This document shows positions 17,649-24,397 of a stretch of DNA of 64,000 bases, piece after piece. Position 1 is the stretch's first letter. Every line of letters begins with the position of its first letter. The notes under the pieces are model-generated. The model was not told the DNA's origin and made no database searches. It was given only the letters and a program-made list of their open reading frames with translations. The position numbers were made by a program, and so were the translations under genes. Source of the stretch: Clostridia bacterium (GTDB taxonomy: Bacteria; Bacillota; Clostridia; Christensenellales; QALW01); assembly GCA_900769815.1 (NCBI GenBank), contig CAAGID010000018.1:1-64000 (forward strand), given 5' to 3'.

Positions 17649-17652
17649 CACA

Positions 17653-17693
17653 AAAATCCTTCTTTGTATATTATACAAAAGGAGGATTTTTTT
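17653..17693 (+). terminator. Terminator-like hairpin after rpe, containing the next gene's ribosome binding site
   Basis: The arms 17653-17670 and 17672-17690 pair almost completely (TCCTTCTTTGT with ACAAAAGGAGGA, one bulge), followed by a run of seven T. The 3' arm contains AAGGAGG (17679-17685), the ribosome binding site for the ATG at 17694. Read-through RNA would therefore hide that site. Confidence 0.65.
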
Positions 17694-17843
17694 ATGAAGA
17701 AGATGTTTTTTCGTTTTAACTTACTTGGACTCATTTGCATTTTAGCAGGCATCACTTTTATTATTTTTAATATACCGCTTTATATGTGGTTAATATTCTT
17801 TGGACTTTGCTTGATTGCGATGGGATTTTATCTTTGCAGATAG
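17694..17843 (+). CDS. Small two-helix membrane protein of unknown function (49 aa)
   Basis: A 49-residue peptide: basic MKKMFFR start, a first hydrophobic helix (LLGLICILAGITFIIF), a short NIP turn, a second helix (YMWLIFFGLCLIAMGFYL), and a terminal CR. It has a perfect AAGGAGG site eight bases before ATG, but that site lies in a hairpin arm. It is placed between rpe and spoVM, where B. subtilis has thiN. I do not recognise the family. Its position next to spoVM raises a possible sporulation-time role, which is inference only. Confidence 0.65.
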   Translation: MKKMFFRFNLLGLICILAGITFIIFNIPLYMWLIFFGLCLIAMGFYLCR

Positions 17844-17853
17844 GGGGATTGTT

Positions 17854-17958
17854 ATGAAAATTATTTGTATAAAAGTACCGAAAATATTTAAAAATCTATT
17901 TATAAAATTTGTTTCGCATGAAAATAAAAAAACTATTGAAAAAAACCCAATCAAGTGA
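17854..17958 (+). CDS. spoVM: SpoVM-like spore coat anchoring peptide
   Basis: A 34-residue peptide starting MKIICIKVPK. B. subtilis SpoVM (26 residues) starts MKFYTIKLPK, so Met1, Lys2, Ile6, Lys7, Pro9 and Lys10 coincide; Pro9 is known to matter for how SpoVM sits in curved membrane. The remainder is amphipathic and basic (FKNLFIKFV), with a polar tail longer than the Bacillus peptide. In B. subtilis spoVM also lies after rsgA-rpe and before asp23. Its role would be to mark the forespore surface and recruit the SpoIVA coat ATPase. A purine-rich GGGGGAT site precedes the ATG. Too short for automated calling; identity rests on N-terminus plus gene order. Confidence 0.72.
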   Translation: MKIICIKVPKIFKNLFIKFVSHENKKTIEKNPIK

Positions 17959-17964
17959 TATAAT
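17936..17964 (+). promoter_or_regulatory. Promoter for asp23-amaP-nusB, inside the spoVM 3' end
   Basis: TTGAAA (17936-17941), a 17-bp spacer and a perfect extended -10 TGaTATAAT (hexamer 17959-17964). The -35 and spacer lie within the last codons of spoVM. Confidence 0.75.
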
Positions 17965-17993
17965 ATTAAAAAAGTATACGGAGGTAAAATAAA

Positions 17994-18371
17994 ATGTCTG
18001 AGAATAAGGGAATTGTTACAAGACCTGATGCAGGAGGTTCCATTTCATATTCTGAAGATGTTATTGCTATAATATCAAGTCTTGCTGCTGCTGAGATTAA
18101 AGGGGTTGCAGGAATGAGCGGTGACTTTAAAAGCGGTTTAGGAGAGCTTTTGGGTCGTAAAGACCTTAGTAAAGGTATTAAAGCAAATATCACAAAGGAA
18201 GAAGTTGTTATTGATATTAACGTTATCGTTGTCTACGGTTCAATTATCAATGAAGTAGCACTTGAGGTTCAGAAGAGTGTTAAGCGAGCTGTTGAAGGTA
18301 TGACGGGACTTAAGGTTATGGGCGTTAACGTTAATATTCAGGGCGTTCAAATCAATAATGATAAGAAGTAG
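17994..18371 (+). CDS. asp23: Asp23/Gls24 family envelope stress protein
   Basis: A 125-residue Asp23 (DUF322) protein. It has the GSISYSEDVIAIISSLAAAEIKG start and the VYGSIINEVALEVQKSV core. In staphylococci Asp23 coats the inner membrane through AmaP and responds to cell-wall stress; the B. subtilis relatives are YloU and YqhY. The gene follows an AGGTAAAAT site and precedes an amaP-like gene 12 bases away, so a membrane-tethered pair is likely. Confidence 0.9.
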   Translation: MSENKGIVTRPDAGGSISYSEDVIAIISSLAAAEIKGVAGMSGDFKSGLGELLGRKDLSKGIKANITKEEVVIDINVIVVYGSIINEVALEVQKSVKRAVEGMTGLKVMGVNVNIQGVQINNDKK

Positions 18372-18383
18372 GGTGAAATAAAT

Positions 18384-18914
18384 ATGAAAATTGGCGAGAG
18401 ATTATTGCTTATTTTTATGTCGATTGTGTTTTTTCTTATAGTTGCATCTATTGGTGCTTGTGTTTGGAGCGAAACTGTTCTGTATTACGTAATTGATATT
18501 GTTGAAACTTCAATTTTTATAAAGATTGCTGTTTCTGCAGTGTTATTGATACTTATTGTGTTATCCTTTAGAAGTATGTTTGTTTCAACGGGTAAGAAAA
18601 AAATAAACGCCGCCCTTGCTGCAAGCACTGATGAAGGCGGAATTTACATAAATCTTGATACAATAAATGAGCTTGCTTCAAAAGCAGTTAAGAAGATAGA
18701 TGCTGTTCGTGAAATGAAGGTAAAAACAGTTATGGCTGATGAAGGGGCAAACATTGCAATTAAGGTTGCATTATCACTTGAAAGTGTTATTCCTGAGGTT
18801 TCTGCTCAGATACAGCAATCAGTAAAATCCGATATTGAAGCTTTATGCGGAATTGCAGTTAAAAAGATTATTGTTCAGGTGGATAATTCGTTACAAACGC
18901 AAAAAGCGAAATAA
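18384..18914 (+). CDS. amaP: Alkaline shock response membrane anchor protein AmaP
   Basis: A 176-residue membrane protein with two transmembrane helices near the N-terminus (about residues 7-30 and 45-70). A cytoplasmic domain follows that resembles Asp23 itself (residues 85-170, alternating strand/helix with AIKVALSLES and IQQSVKSDIEALCGI). AmaP anchors Asp23 to the membrane in Staphylococcus. The adjacency to asp23 supports the call. Confidence 0.82.
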   Translation: MKIGERLLLIFMSIVFFLIVASIGACVWSETVLYYVIDIVETSIFIKIAVSAVLLILIVLSFRSMFVSTGKKKINAALAASTDEGGIYINLDTINELASKAVKKIDAVREMKVKTVMADEGANIAIKVALSLESVIPEVSAQIQQSVKSDIEALCGIAVKKIIVQVDNSLQTQKAK

Positions 18915-18916
18915 TT

Positions 18917-18942
18917 AAAGGGCGGGAGGTTCTCGCTCTTTT
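18917..18942 (+). terminator. Hairpin between amaP and nusB
   Basis: An 11-bp stem (18917-18927 with 18931-18941) including two G-U pairs, a three-base loop and a TTTT run. It probably acts as a partial terminator, lowering nusB relative to asp23-amaP. Confidence 0.5.
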
Positions 18943-18964
18943 AAAAGTATTTTTGGAGGAAAAA

Positions 18965-19390
18965 ATGTCAAAAAACAATAATTCAAGAAGTCGTGCACGT
19001 GAAATAGCATTTAAATTAATTTTTGAAGATATGTTTGGTACAAACACTGCTTTAGAAATGCTGGGACTTCTTTTTGAAGAAGAAATTAATTGGAAAGAAA
19101 TCAGTCAAGAAAATATTGAATATATTGAATGGGCAAGATTGAACGTTAAAGAAAACAAAGAAGAATTTGATGAGATTATTTCTTCTTTTGCAAAAGGTTG
19201 GACGATCCCACGTATGAACAGGGTAGACGTTTCAATTCTTAGATTGGCTCTTTGTGAAATTATGTATCGTGAAGACGTCTCGGCAGGCATAGCAATAAAT
19301 GAAGCAGTAGAGCTTGCGAAGAAATATTCGTCTGATGAGGGACCTGCTTTTATTAACGGTATTTTAGGAGCATATGTCAGAAGCTTATGA
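18965..19390 (+). CDS. nusB: Transcription antitermination protein NusB
   Basis: A 141-residue all-helical protein that, with NusE/S10, binds boxA RNA in rRNA antitermination. Family features: SRARE.AFKLIFE at the N-terminus, and the C-terminal AINEAVELAKKYSSDEGPAFINGILGA signature (read in two parts). ATG 18965 follows a TGGAGG site; the in-frame TTG at 18953 would sit before that site and is rejected. It overlaps the next gene by ATGA. Confidence 0.94.
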   Translation: MSKNNNSRSRAREIAFKLIFEDMFGTNTALEMLGLLFEEEINWKEISQENIEYIEWARLNVKENKEEFDEIISSFAKGWTIPRMNRVDVSILRLALCEIMYREDVSAGIAINEAVELAKKYSSDEGPAFINGILGAYVRSL

Positions 19391-20340
19391 TTTTTTTAGG
19401 TATAGATACAAGCTGTTATACCACGTCGGTTGCAGCGGTAGATGAAAACGGTAATCTTATTACTCACAAGAGAAAACTGCTTTCCGTTGCTGAAGGCGAG
19501 CGTGGTTTAAGGCAGAGCGAAGCTTTTTTTAAGCATATAAATAACTTTCCTGAGCTTTATAAAGATTTACTTTCAGCGGTTGATCCTAAAGAGATTGCTG
19601 CTGTTTGTGTAAGTACACAGCCCAGAGGCATTAGCAGTTCTTATATGCCTGTTTTTTTTGCAGGAAGAAGGCTTGCTGAAAGCATAGCTATGAGCTTGAA
19701 TGTTCCTCTGTTTGCAACGGACCATCAGCAAGGTCATATTCAGGCAGCGACATTTGGCGTTGAAATAAATACGGATAAGTTCTGTGCCGTGCATCTTTCT
19801 GGTGGAACGACGGAAGTTTTATTAGTTAATGAAACGGATACTGAATATAAAGTAAAAATTATTGCGGCAACGAAAGATATAAATGCAGGTCAGTTAATTG
19901 ACAGACTTGGTGTAAAAATGAATTTAGGTTTTCCGGCCGGAAAAAACGTTGATGCAAAAGCGAGTTTATATAAAGGCACTAAAATTCTGTTGCCGATAAG
20001 TGCCTCCTTTGATGGATGTAATTTTTCAGGAACTGAAGCCGCCGCTATACGTGAATATGAAAACGGTGCTGACCCTGATGCAATATGCGAAGCCATTATG
20101 TCAGCAATTACCCGTACTCTTGCAAAAATGGTTGGCGGAGCTGCATATTATGCGGGAATAAATGACGTTTTAATGGCGGGCGGAGTTTCATCAAGTGAAT
20201 ATTTAAGAAAATATTTACCTGTGTATTTTGAAAAACGCGGTATGCACGTTAATCTTAGGTTTTCTCTTAAGGAATTCAGTTCAGATAATGCAGTAGGTGT
20301 TGCATTGATAGGCCGTAAAAAATTTATGATGAGAGGATAA
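19387..20340 (+). CDS. Kae1/TsaD-family (peptidase M22) paralogue
   Basis: A 317-residue ASKHA-fold protein: LGIDTSCYTTSVA at the start, the HxxxH metal pair in DHQQGHIQAA, HLSGGTTE, GGVSSSEYL and the C-terminal SSDNAVGVALIG Asp. These are the iron/ATP-site residues of TsaD, which makes the threonylcarbamoyl-adenosine modification of tRNA. The sequence is shorter and more divergent than true TsaD, and clostridial genomes usually carry the real tsaD elsewhere, next to tsaB/tsaE-type genes. Its position after nusB is typical of this uncharacterised paralogue. It may be a second TsaD-like protein with another task. Confidence 0.75.
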   Translation: MIFLGIDTSCYTTSVAAVDENGNLITHKRKLLSVAEGERGLRQSEAFFKHINNFPELYKDLLSAVDPKEIAAVCVSTQPRGISSSYMPVFFAGRRLAESIAMSLNVPLFATDHQQGHIQAATFGVEINTDKFCAVHLSGGTTEVLLVNETDTEYKVKIIAATKDINAGQLIDRLGVKMNLGFPAGKNVDAKASLYKGTKILLPISASFDGCNFSGTEAAAIREYENGADPDAICEAIMSAITRTLAKMVGGAAYYAGINDVLMAGGVSSSEYLRKYLPVYFEKRGMHVNLRFSLKEFSSDNAVGVALIGRKKFMMRG

Positions 20341-20343
20341 AAA

Positions 20344-21171
20344 ATGATTCTTGACGGAAAAGTTTTAGCAAAGAAAATAAAAGAAAATTTAAAAGATGTA
20401 ATTGCTGAATCAGGGAAAAAAGTATCTCTTGCTGTTGTTCTTGTCGGTGAAGACCCTGCAAGCTGTATTTACGTTAGAAATAAAACCAATGACTGCCGTG
20501 AAGTAGGCATTGAATCACTTGAATATAAGTTGCCTGAAACAACTACTCAGGAAGAGCTTATGTCACTAATAGATAAACTTAATAATGATGATAACGTTCA
20601 CGGCATACTCGTTCAATTTCCTTTGCCTAAAGGTCTTGATGAAGCCGAGGTTGTGAAAACAATCTTGCCGGAGAAAGACGTAGACGGTTTTTCTAAAATC
20701 AATATTGGCGGAGTACTGATGAATGATAAGGATTCTTTTGTTTCCTGCACTCCTGCAGGTGCCCTTGAACTTATTAAATCAAGCGGTATCGAAATAACAG
20801 GGAAAAATGCGGTTGTAATAGGAAGAAGCAATAATGTGGGCAAACCCATGGCATTGCTTTTACTAAATGAAGGTGCTACCGTTACCGTTTGTCATTCAAA
20901 AACGCAGAATTTAGGCGAAATCACAAAAAATGCAGATATTTTGGTTTGTGCAGTTGGAAAAGCACATATGATTACTGCTGACATAGTTAAGGATGGGGCA
21001 GTTGTAATTGATATAGGAATAAGCAGGATTGATGGTAAACAGGTTGGTGACGTTGATTTTGAAAACGTTAAAGAAAAGGCTTATGCTATTACACCTAATC
21101 CCGGCGGAACAGGACCTATGACGCGTGCAATGCTTATGTATAATACAGTTAAGGCTGCAGGGTTAATATGA
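20344..21171 (+). CDS. folD: Bifunctional methylene-THF dehydrogenase / methenyl-THF cyclohydrolase
   Basis: A 275-residue enzyme that interconverts 5,10-methylene- and 10-formyl-tetrahydrofolate, supplying one-carbon units, including those used by Fmt. Motifs: YVRNKTNDCREVGI (catalytic Tyr/Lys), ILVQFPLPKGLD, DVDGF, and the NADP-binding VIGRSNNVGKP. PGGTGPMTRAML is close to the usual PGGVGPMT. It stands three bases after the M22 gene and overlaps xseA by four bases. Confidence 0.95.
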   Translation: MILDGKVLAKKIKENLKDVIAESGKKVSLAVVLVGEDPASCIYVRNKTNDCREVGIESLEYKLPETTTQEELMSLIDKLNNDDNVHGILVQFPLPKGLDEAEVVKTILPEKDVDGFSKINIGGVLMNDKDSFVSCTPAGALELIKSSGIEITGKNAVVIGRSNNVGKPMALLLLNEGATVTVCHSKTQNLGEITKNADILVCAVGKAHMITADIVKDGAVVIDIGISRIDGKQVGDVDFENVKEKAYAITPNPGGTGPMTRAMLMYNTVKAAGLI

Positions 21172-22352
21172 AGTCTAATAATGTTTTAAGCGTTTCGGAA
21201 TTAAATAAAAACGTAAAAAGGCTTTTGACAGAAGATCCTTTTCTTGGCGAGGTTATTGTTCAAGGGGAAATATCAGGATTTAAGAAACATTCTTCGGGGC
21301 ACATATATTTTACGCTGAAGGATGAAGGCGCAGCCGTAAGGTGCGCTTTTTTTAAACCTTATTCATTATATGCCGATAAAGAACTTAAGGATGGCGTAAG
21401 TGTACGAGTTAAAGCCTGGCCAACTTTATTTGAACGTGACGGTCAGTTTCAACTTAACGTATATCACGTTTCTAAAGAGGGAAAAGGAGACTTATATCTT
21501 CAGTTTGAGCTTTTAAAGAAAAAATTTCTCGAAGAAGGACTGTTTGATGAAAAATACAAAAAACAAATCCCTTCATATGTGAAAAAAATCGGTGTAGTTA
21601 CTTCACCTACCGGTGCGGTGTTTAGAGATATTGTTAACGTAGCAACACGGAGATGTCCCTACATACAAATAGTTCTTGCACCCGTAGTTGTTCAAGGTGA
21701 GGATGCTCCTCGTTCTATTTGCACGGGGATAAATGTACTTCAAGAGCGTGAAGACGTTGACGTTATAATTGTTGGCCGTGGAGGTGGTTCAATTGAAGAT
21801 TTGTGGTGCTTTAATGATGAGAACGTTGCACGTTGTATATTTGCTTGTAAAAAGCCTATAATTTCCGCAGTAGGTCATGAAACAGATTTTACAATTGCAG
21901 ATTTTGTTGCTGATTTAAGAGCACCGACCCCTTCTGCGGCGGCGGAGCTTGCAACATTTGATTACTTTGATACTGCTGAAGAAATAGATTACTTTGAAAA
22001 AAATCTTTATAATTCTATTGATGAAACGCTGGCCGAGTACAAATATAAACTAAAACAGTTTTCATATCAGTTTACCGATCCTCAACAGATTGTTGATAAA
22101 TTCAATCATAAACTTGAACTGCTTTCTCTAAGACTTATAGATGAAATTGAGCTTTCAAAAAAGCAAAGCCAATTAAACGAATTAGTCGGCAAATTAGATG
22201 CATTAAGTCCTCTTAAGGTTTTATCAAGGGGCTTTGCTGTTGTCCGCAATTATGAAGGAAAGGTTATTAAAAGAAGTTCGCAGGTAAAAAAAGGAGATAA
22301 ACTATCCATTAAACTTAATGAAGGCGAAATAAATACGGAGGTTATCAAATGA
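21168..22352 (+). CDS. xseA: Exodeoxyribonuclease VII large subunit
   Basis: A 394-residue subunit carrying the N-terminal OB fold (FLGEVIVQGEISGFKKHSSGHIYF, read in parts) and the catalytic domain (PTGAVFRDI, VGRGGGSIEDLW, SAVGHETDFTIADFVADLRAPTPSAAAE). The enzyme degrades single-stranded DNA in both directions. It is slightly shorter than the E. coli protein. The start overlaps folD (ATGA) and the end overlaps xseB, as expected for subunits made together. Confidence 0.95.
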   Translation: MKSNNVLSVSELNKNVKRLLTEDPFLGEVIVQGEISGFKKHSSGHIYFTLKDEGAAVRCAFFKPYSLYADKELKDGVSVRVKAWPTLFERDGQFQLNVYHVSKEGKGDLYLQFELLKKKFLEEGLFDEKYKKQIPSYVKKIGVVTSPTGAVFRDIVNVATRRCPYIQIVLAPVVVQGEDAPRSICTGINVLQEREDVDVIIVGRGGGSIEDLWCFNDENVARCIFACKKPIISAVGHETDFTIADFVADLRAPTPSAAAELATFDYFDTAEEIDYFEKNLYNSIDETLAEYKYKLKQFSYQFTDPQQIVDKFNHKLELLSLRLIDEIELSKKQSQLNELVGKLDALSPLKVLSRGFAVVRNYEGKVIKRSSQVKKGDKLSIKLNEGEINTEVIK

Positions 22353-22588
22353 AAAATATTGATGATATGTCTTTGGAAGAAGCAATGAAAGCTCTTGAAA
22401 ATACCGTTGAGAAACTTGATACATCAGAACTTTCGCTTGAAAAATCTATTTCTTATTTTGAACAAGGAGTAAAACTTGTAGCACACTCTAAAAAACTCCT
22501 TGAAGGGTATGAACAAAAAATTACAGTTCTAAAAAAAGAAAACGGACTGTTAAGAGAAGAATTGTTGGAGAATAATTATGACGAATGA
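22349..22588 (+). CDS. xseB: Exodeoxyribonuclease VII small subunit
   Basis: A 79-residue helical protein with the family pattern LEEAMKALENTVEKLD and LEKSISYFEQGVKLV. Several copies wrap each XseA and keep it inactive until assembly. It overlaps xseA by 4 bases and ispA by 11 bases. Confidence 0.94.
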   Translation: MKNIDDMSLEEAMKALENTVEKLDTSELSLEKSISYFEQGVKLVAHSKKLLEGYEQKITVLKKENGLLREELLENNYDE

Positions 22589-23456
22589 TTTAATGTCAAA
22601 AATTGATTTTTATAATAATCTTGTAAATGAAAAAATGAAGGATTATATTGAAAATAAAGAAATTCCTTCAGATTTACAAGAGACAATTTCATATAGTGTT
22701 TTTGCCGGAGGAAAAAGGCTTCGTCCGGCTCTTTTGCTTGCAGCGTGTGAAATGTTTGGCGGTAATCTTCAAGAGGCACTTCCTTATGCTTGTGCTATAG
22801 AGTTTATACATACTTATTCTCTTATTCATGATGATTTACCTGCCCTTGATAATGATGATTACAGACGTGGTAAATTAACCTCACACAAGGTTTTTGGCGA
22901 GGATTTAGCAATTCTTGCAGGTGATGCGCTTTTAAGCTATGCTTTTGAGATTATGGCTGAAGCAACAAATGATATAAGCGGTATATATGCGACACGGTAT
23001 ATTGCTTATGCAGCGGGAATTAAAAGTATGGTTGCAGGGCAGTGGGTAGATGTAAAGTCCAATGGAGAAAAAATTGATTTTGATAAAATGGAATATATAC
23101 ATCTTAATAAAACTGCCGCAATGATAATTGGTGCCATCAAAGCAGGTGCCGTATGCGGAAAAACAACGGAAAATGATATTGAAATAATGGGCGAGTACGC
23201 AAAGGAAATAGGTTATACTTTTCAGATCGTTGATGATATTCTTGACGTTGTTGGAGACAGTGAAGAATTAGGCAAGAAAACGGGAAGCGATGAAAATAAC
23301 CAAAAAACGACCTATGTTACCTTGTTCGGTGTTGACGGTGCAAAAGCAAAAGCAAAAGAACATACAGATAATGCCGTTACGCTTTTGAACGAATATGGCG
23401 AGAAGGCTCAGTTCTTTATAGATCTTGCTGATTATCTTTTGACAAGAAGAAAATAA
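22578..23456 (+). CDS. ispA: Farnesyl/geranylgeranyl diphosphate synthase (IspA-type)
   Basis: A 292-residue trans-prenyltransferase that condenses isopentenyl diphosphate with allylic diphosphates. The first aspartate-rich motif (DDLPALDNDD) and the second (VDDILD) are intact, as is GGKRLRP. It supplies the primer for UppS, encoded at 58052, and so for bactoprenol. It starts inside xseB, after a GGAGA site. A strong terminator follows, ending this run. Confidence 0.94.
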   Translation: MTNDLMSKIDFYNNLVNEKMKDYIENKEIPSDLQETISYSVFAGGKRLRPALLLAACEMFGGNLQEALPYACAIEFIHTYSLIHDDLPALDNDDYRRGKLTSHKVFGEDLAILAGDALLSYAFEIMAEATNDISGIYATRYIAYAAGIKSMVAGQWVDVKSNGEKIDFDKMEYIHLNKTAAMIIGAIKAGAVCGKTTENDIEIMGEYAKEIGYTFQIVDDILDVVGDSEELGKKTGSDENNQKTTYVTLFGVDGAKAKAKEHTDNAVTLLNEYGEKAQFFIDLADYLLTRRK

Positions 23457-23461
23457 AATTT

Positions 23462-23494
23462 AAAGCAGTTGCTATGACAGTAACTGCTTTTTTT
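23462..23494 (+). terminator. Rho-independent terminator after ispA
   Basis: An 11-bp stem (23462-23472 with 23480-23490, one G-U), seven-base loop and a run of T. Confidence 0.85.
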
Positions 23495-23540
23495 GTATCT
23501 TTTTATACTATTTGGAAAAAGTAAATTAAAAGGAGTAAAG

Positions 23541-23879
23541 ATGAAAAAGTTAAAGTTTTTAGTATCTGTAATAGCAGGCTTTGTTAACGGCGTATTAGGT
23601 AGCGGCGGGGGAACTGTTATTTTGCCAATGCTTTATAAATGCTTTGATGATAAAAAAGATGCCCACAGGGGCGTAGTATTATTTGTGCTTCCACTATCCA
23701 TTGTAAGTGTAGCGGTCTATGAAAATTTTACAATAAACAATATTACGTTGCTTGTTTGCCTTGGCGGTATTGTAGGCGGAATAATTGGTTATATTTTAAG
23801 TAAAAAAATTAATGTGAAATTTCTAAAGATAATTTTTGGTCTTGTAATTATTTTTTCGGGGGTAAGGATGATTTTATGA
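23541..23879 (+). CDS. TSUP (TauE/SafE) transporter, first half
   Basis: A 112-residue membrane protein carrying one TSUP repeat: GFVNGVLGSGGGTVILPML, then LGGIVGGIIGYILSKKI and a closing helix. TSUP transporters move sulfite, sulfoacetate or other organic anions and normally have two such repeats in one chain of about 250 residues. Here the second repeat is a separate gene overlapping by ATGA. ATG 23541 follows AAGGAGT; an in-frame upstream start lies inside the terminator and is rejected. About four helices. The substrate is not predictable. Confidence 0.82.
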   Translation: MKKLKFLVSVIAGFVNGVLGSGGGTVILPMLYKCFDDKKDAHRGVVLFVLPLSIVSVAVYENFTINNITLLVCLGGIVGGIIGYILSKKINVKFLKIIFGLVIIFSGVRMIL

Positions 23880-24256
23880 TTGCATTTTTTATAGGAGTGA
23901 TTTCTTACGTGCTTGCAGGCATGGGACTTGGCGGTGGAGTATTGCTTATTCCTTTATTAAAAGAATTTTTCGGAGTTACACAGATAGAGGCACAATACAT
24001 TTCATTGCTTGCATATATTCCTGCAGGCTTAACGATAATAATTGCATCAAAAAACAGGGATTTGTTATATAAAGTTGTTCCTTTAATTCCATTTGGGATT
24101 GTTGGTGCAATTATCGGAGGGGTAGTTGCCCGAAACATAAATGTTCTCTTTTTAAGAAAAGCTTACGGTGTATTTTTAATCATTTTTGGTCTTGTTCTAT
24201 GCTGTGGCAATACTCTTAAAGGTAAAAAAACGTCAAAAAAACGTTTTTTGACGTAA
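23876..24256 (+). CDS. TSUP (TauE/SafE) transporter, second half
   Basis: A 126-residue partner of the preceding gene with the second TSUP repeat: YVLAGMGLGGGVLLIPLL, then PFGIVGAIIGGVVARNI. The two genes overlap by four bases and presumably form a heteromer equivalent to one full TSUP protein. The C-terminal lysine-rich tail (KKTSKKRFLT) is encoded by an inverted repeat (24230-24254). Confidence 0.82.
   Translation: MIAFFIGVISYVLAGMGLGGGVLLIPLLKEFFGVTQIEAQYISLLAYIPAGLTIIIASKNRDLLYKVVPLIPFGIVGAIIGGVVARNINVLFLRKAYGVFLIIFGLVLCCGNTLKGKKTSKKRFLT
24230..24254. repeat. Inverted repeat at the end of the TSUP gene pair
   Basis: 11-bp arms (24230-24240 with 24244-24254) around a three-base centre, coding for the last residues and stop of the transporter. 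It can form a hairpin in RNA, but the T-run lies within the stem rather than after it, so terminator function is uncertain. Confidence 0.5.
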
Positions 24257-24397
24257 ATATATAAAATTTTCTGTAAATTTTAAAAAAAATTTTAAATTAA
24301 CTATGGATTTTTATATAAATATATTATATAATATATTTAAATTTATATTCAGTAACTGTTTTTTGTTACGAAATACTATTTCGGAGGAGATATTAAA
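24257..24397 (+). promoter_or_regulatory. AT-rich leader and probable promoter of ppx
   Basis: This 141-base gap is extremely AT-rich. A TATAAT (24327-24332) is present, but no good -35 lies 16-18 bp before it. Downstream are two small stems: GTAAC/GTTAC (24352-24356 with 24365-24369) and CGAAAT/ATTTCG (24369-24374 with 24378-24383). The second abuts the CGGAGGAG ribosome binding site of ppx and could affect its access. Confidence 0.4.

Noticed and set aside
23876..23879. Frameshift explanation for the split TSUP gene
   Set aside because: The ATGA overlap is a typical coupled start, and each half is a complete repeat, so a natural split is more likely; kept as a refuting test.
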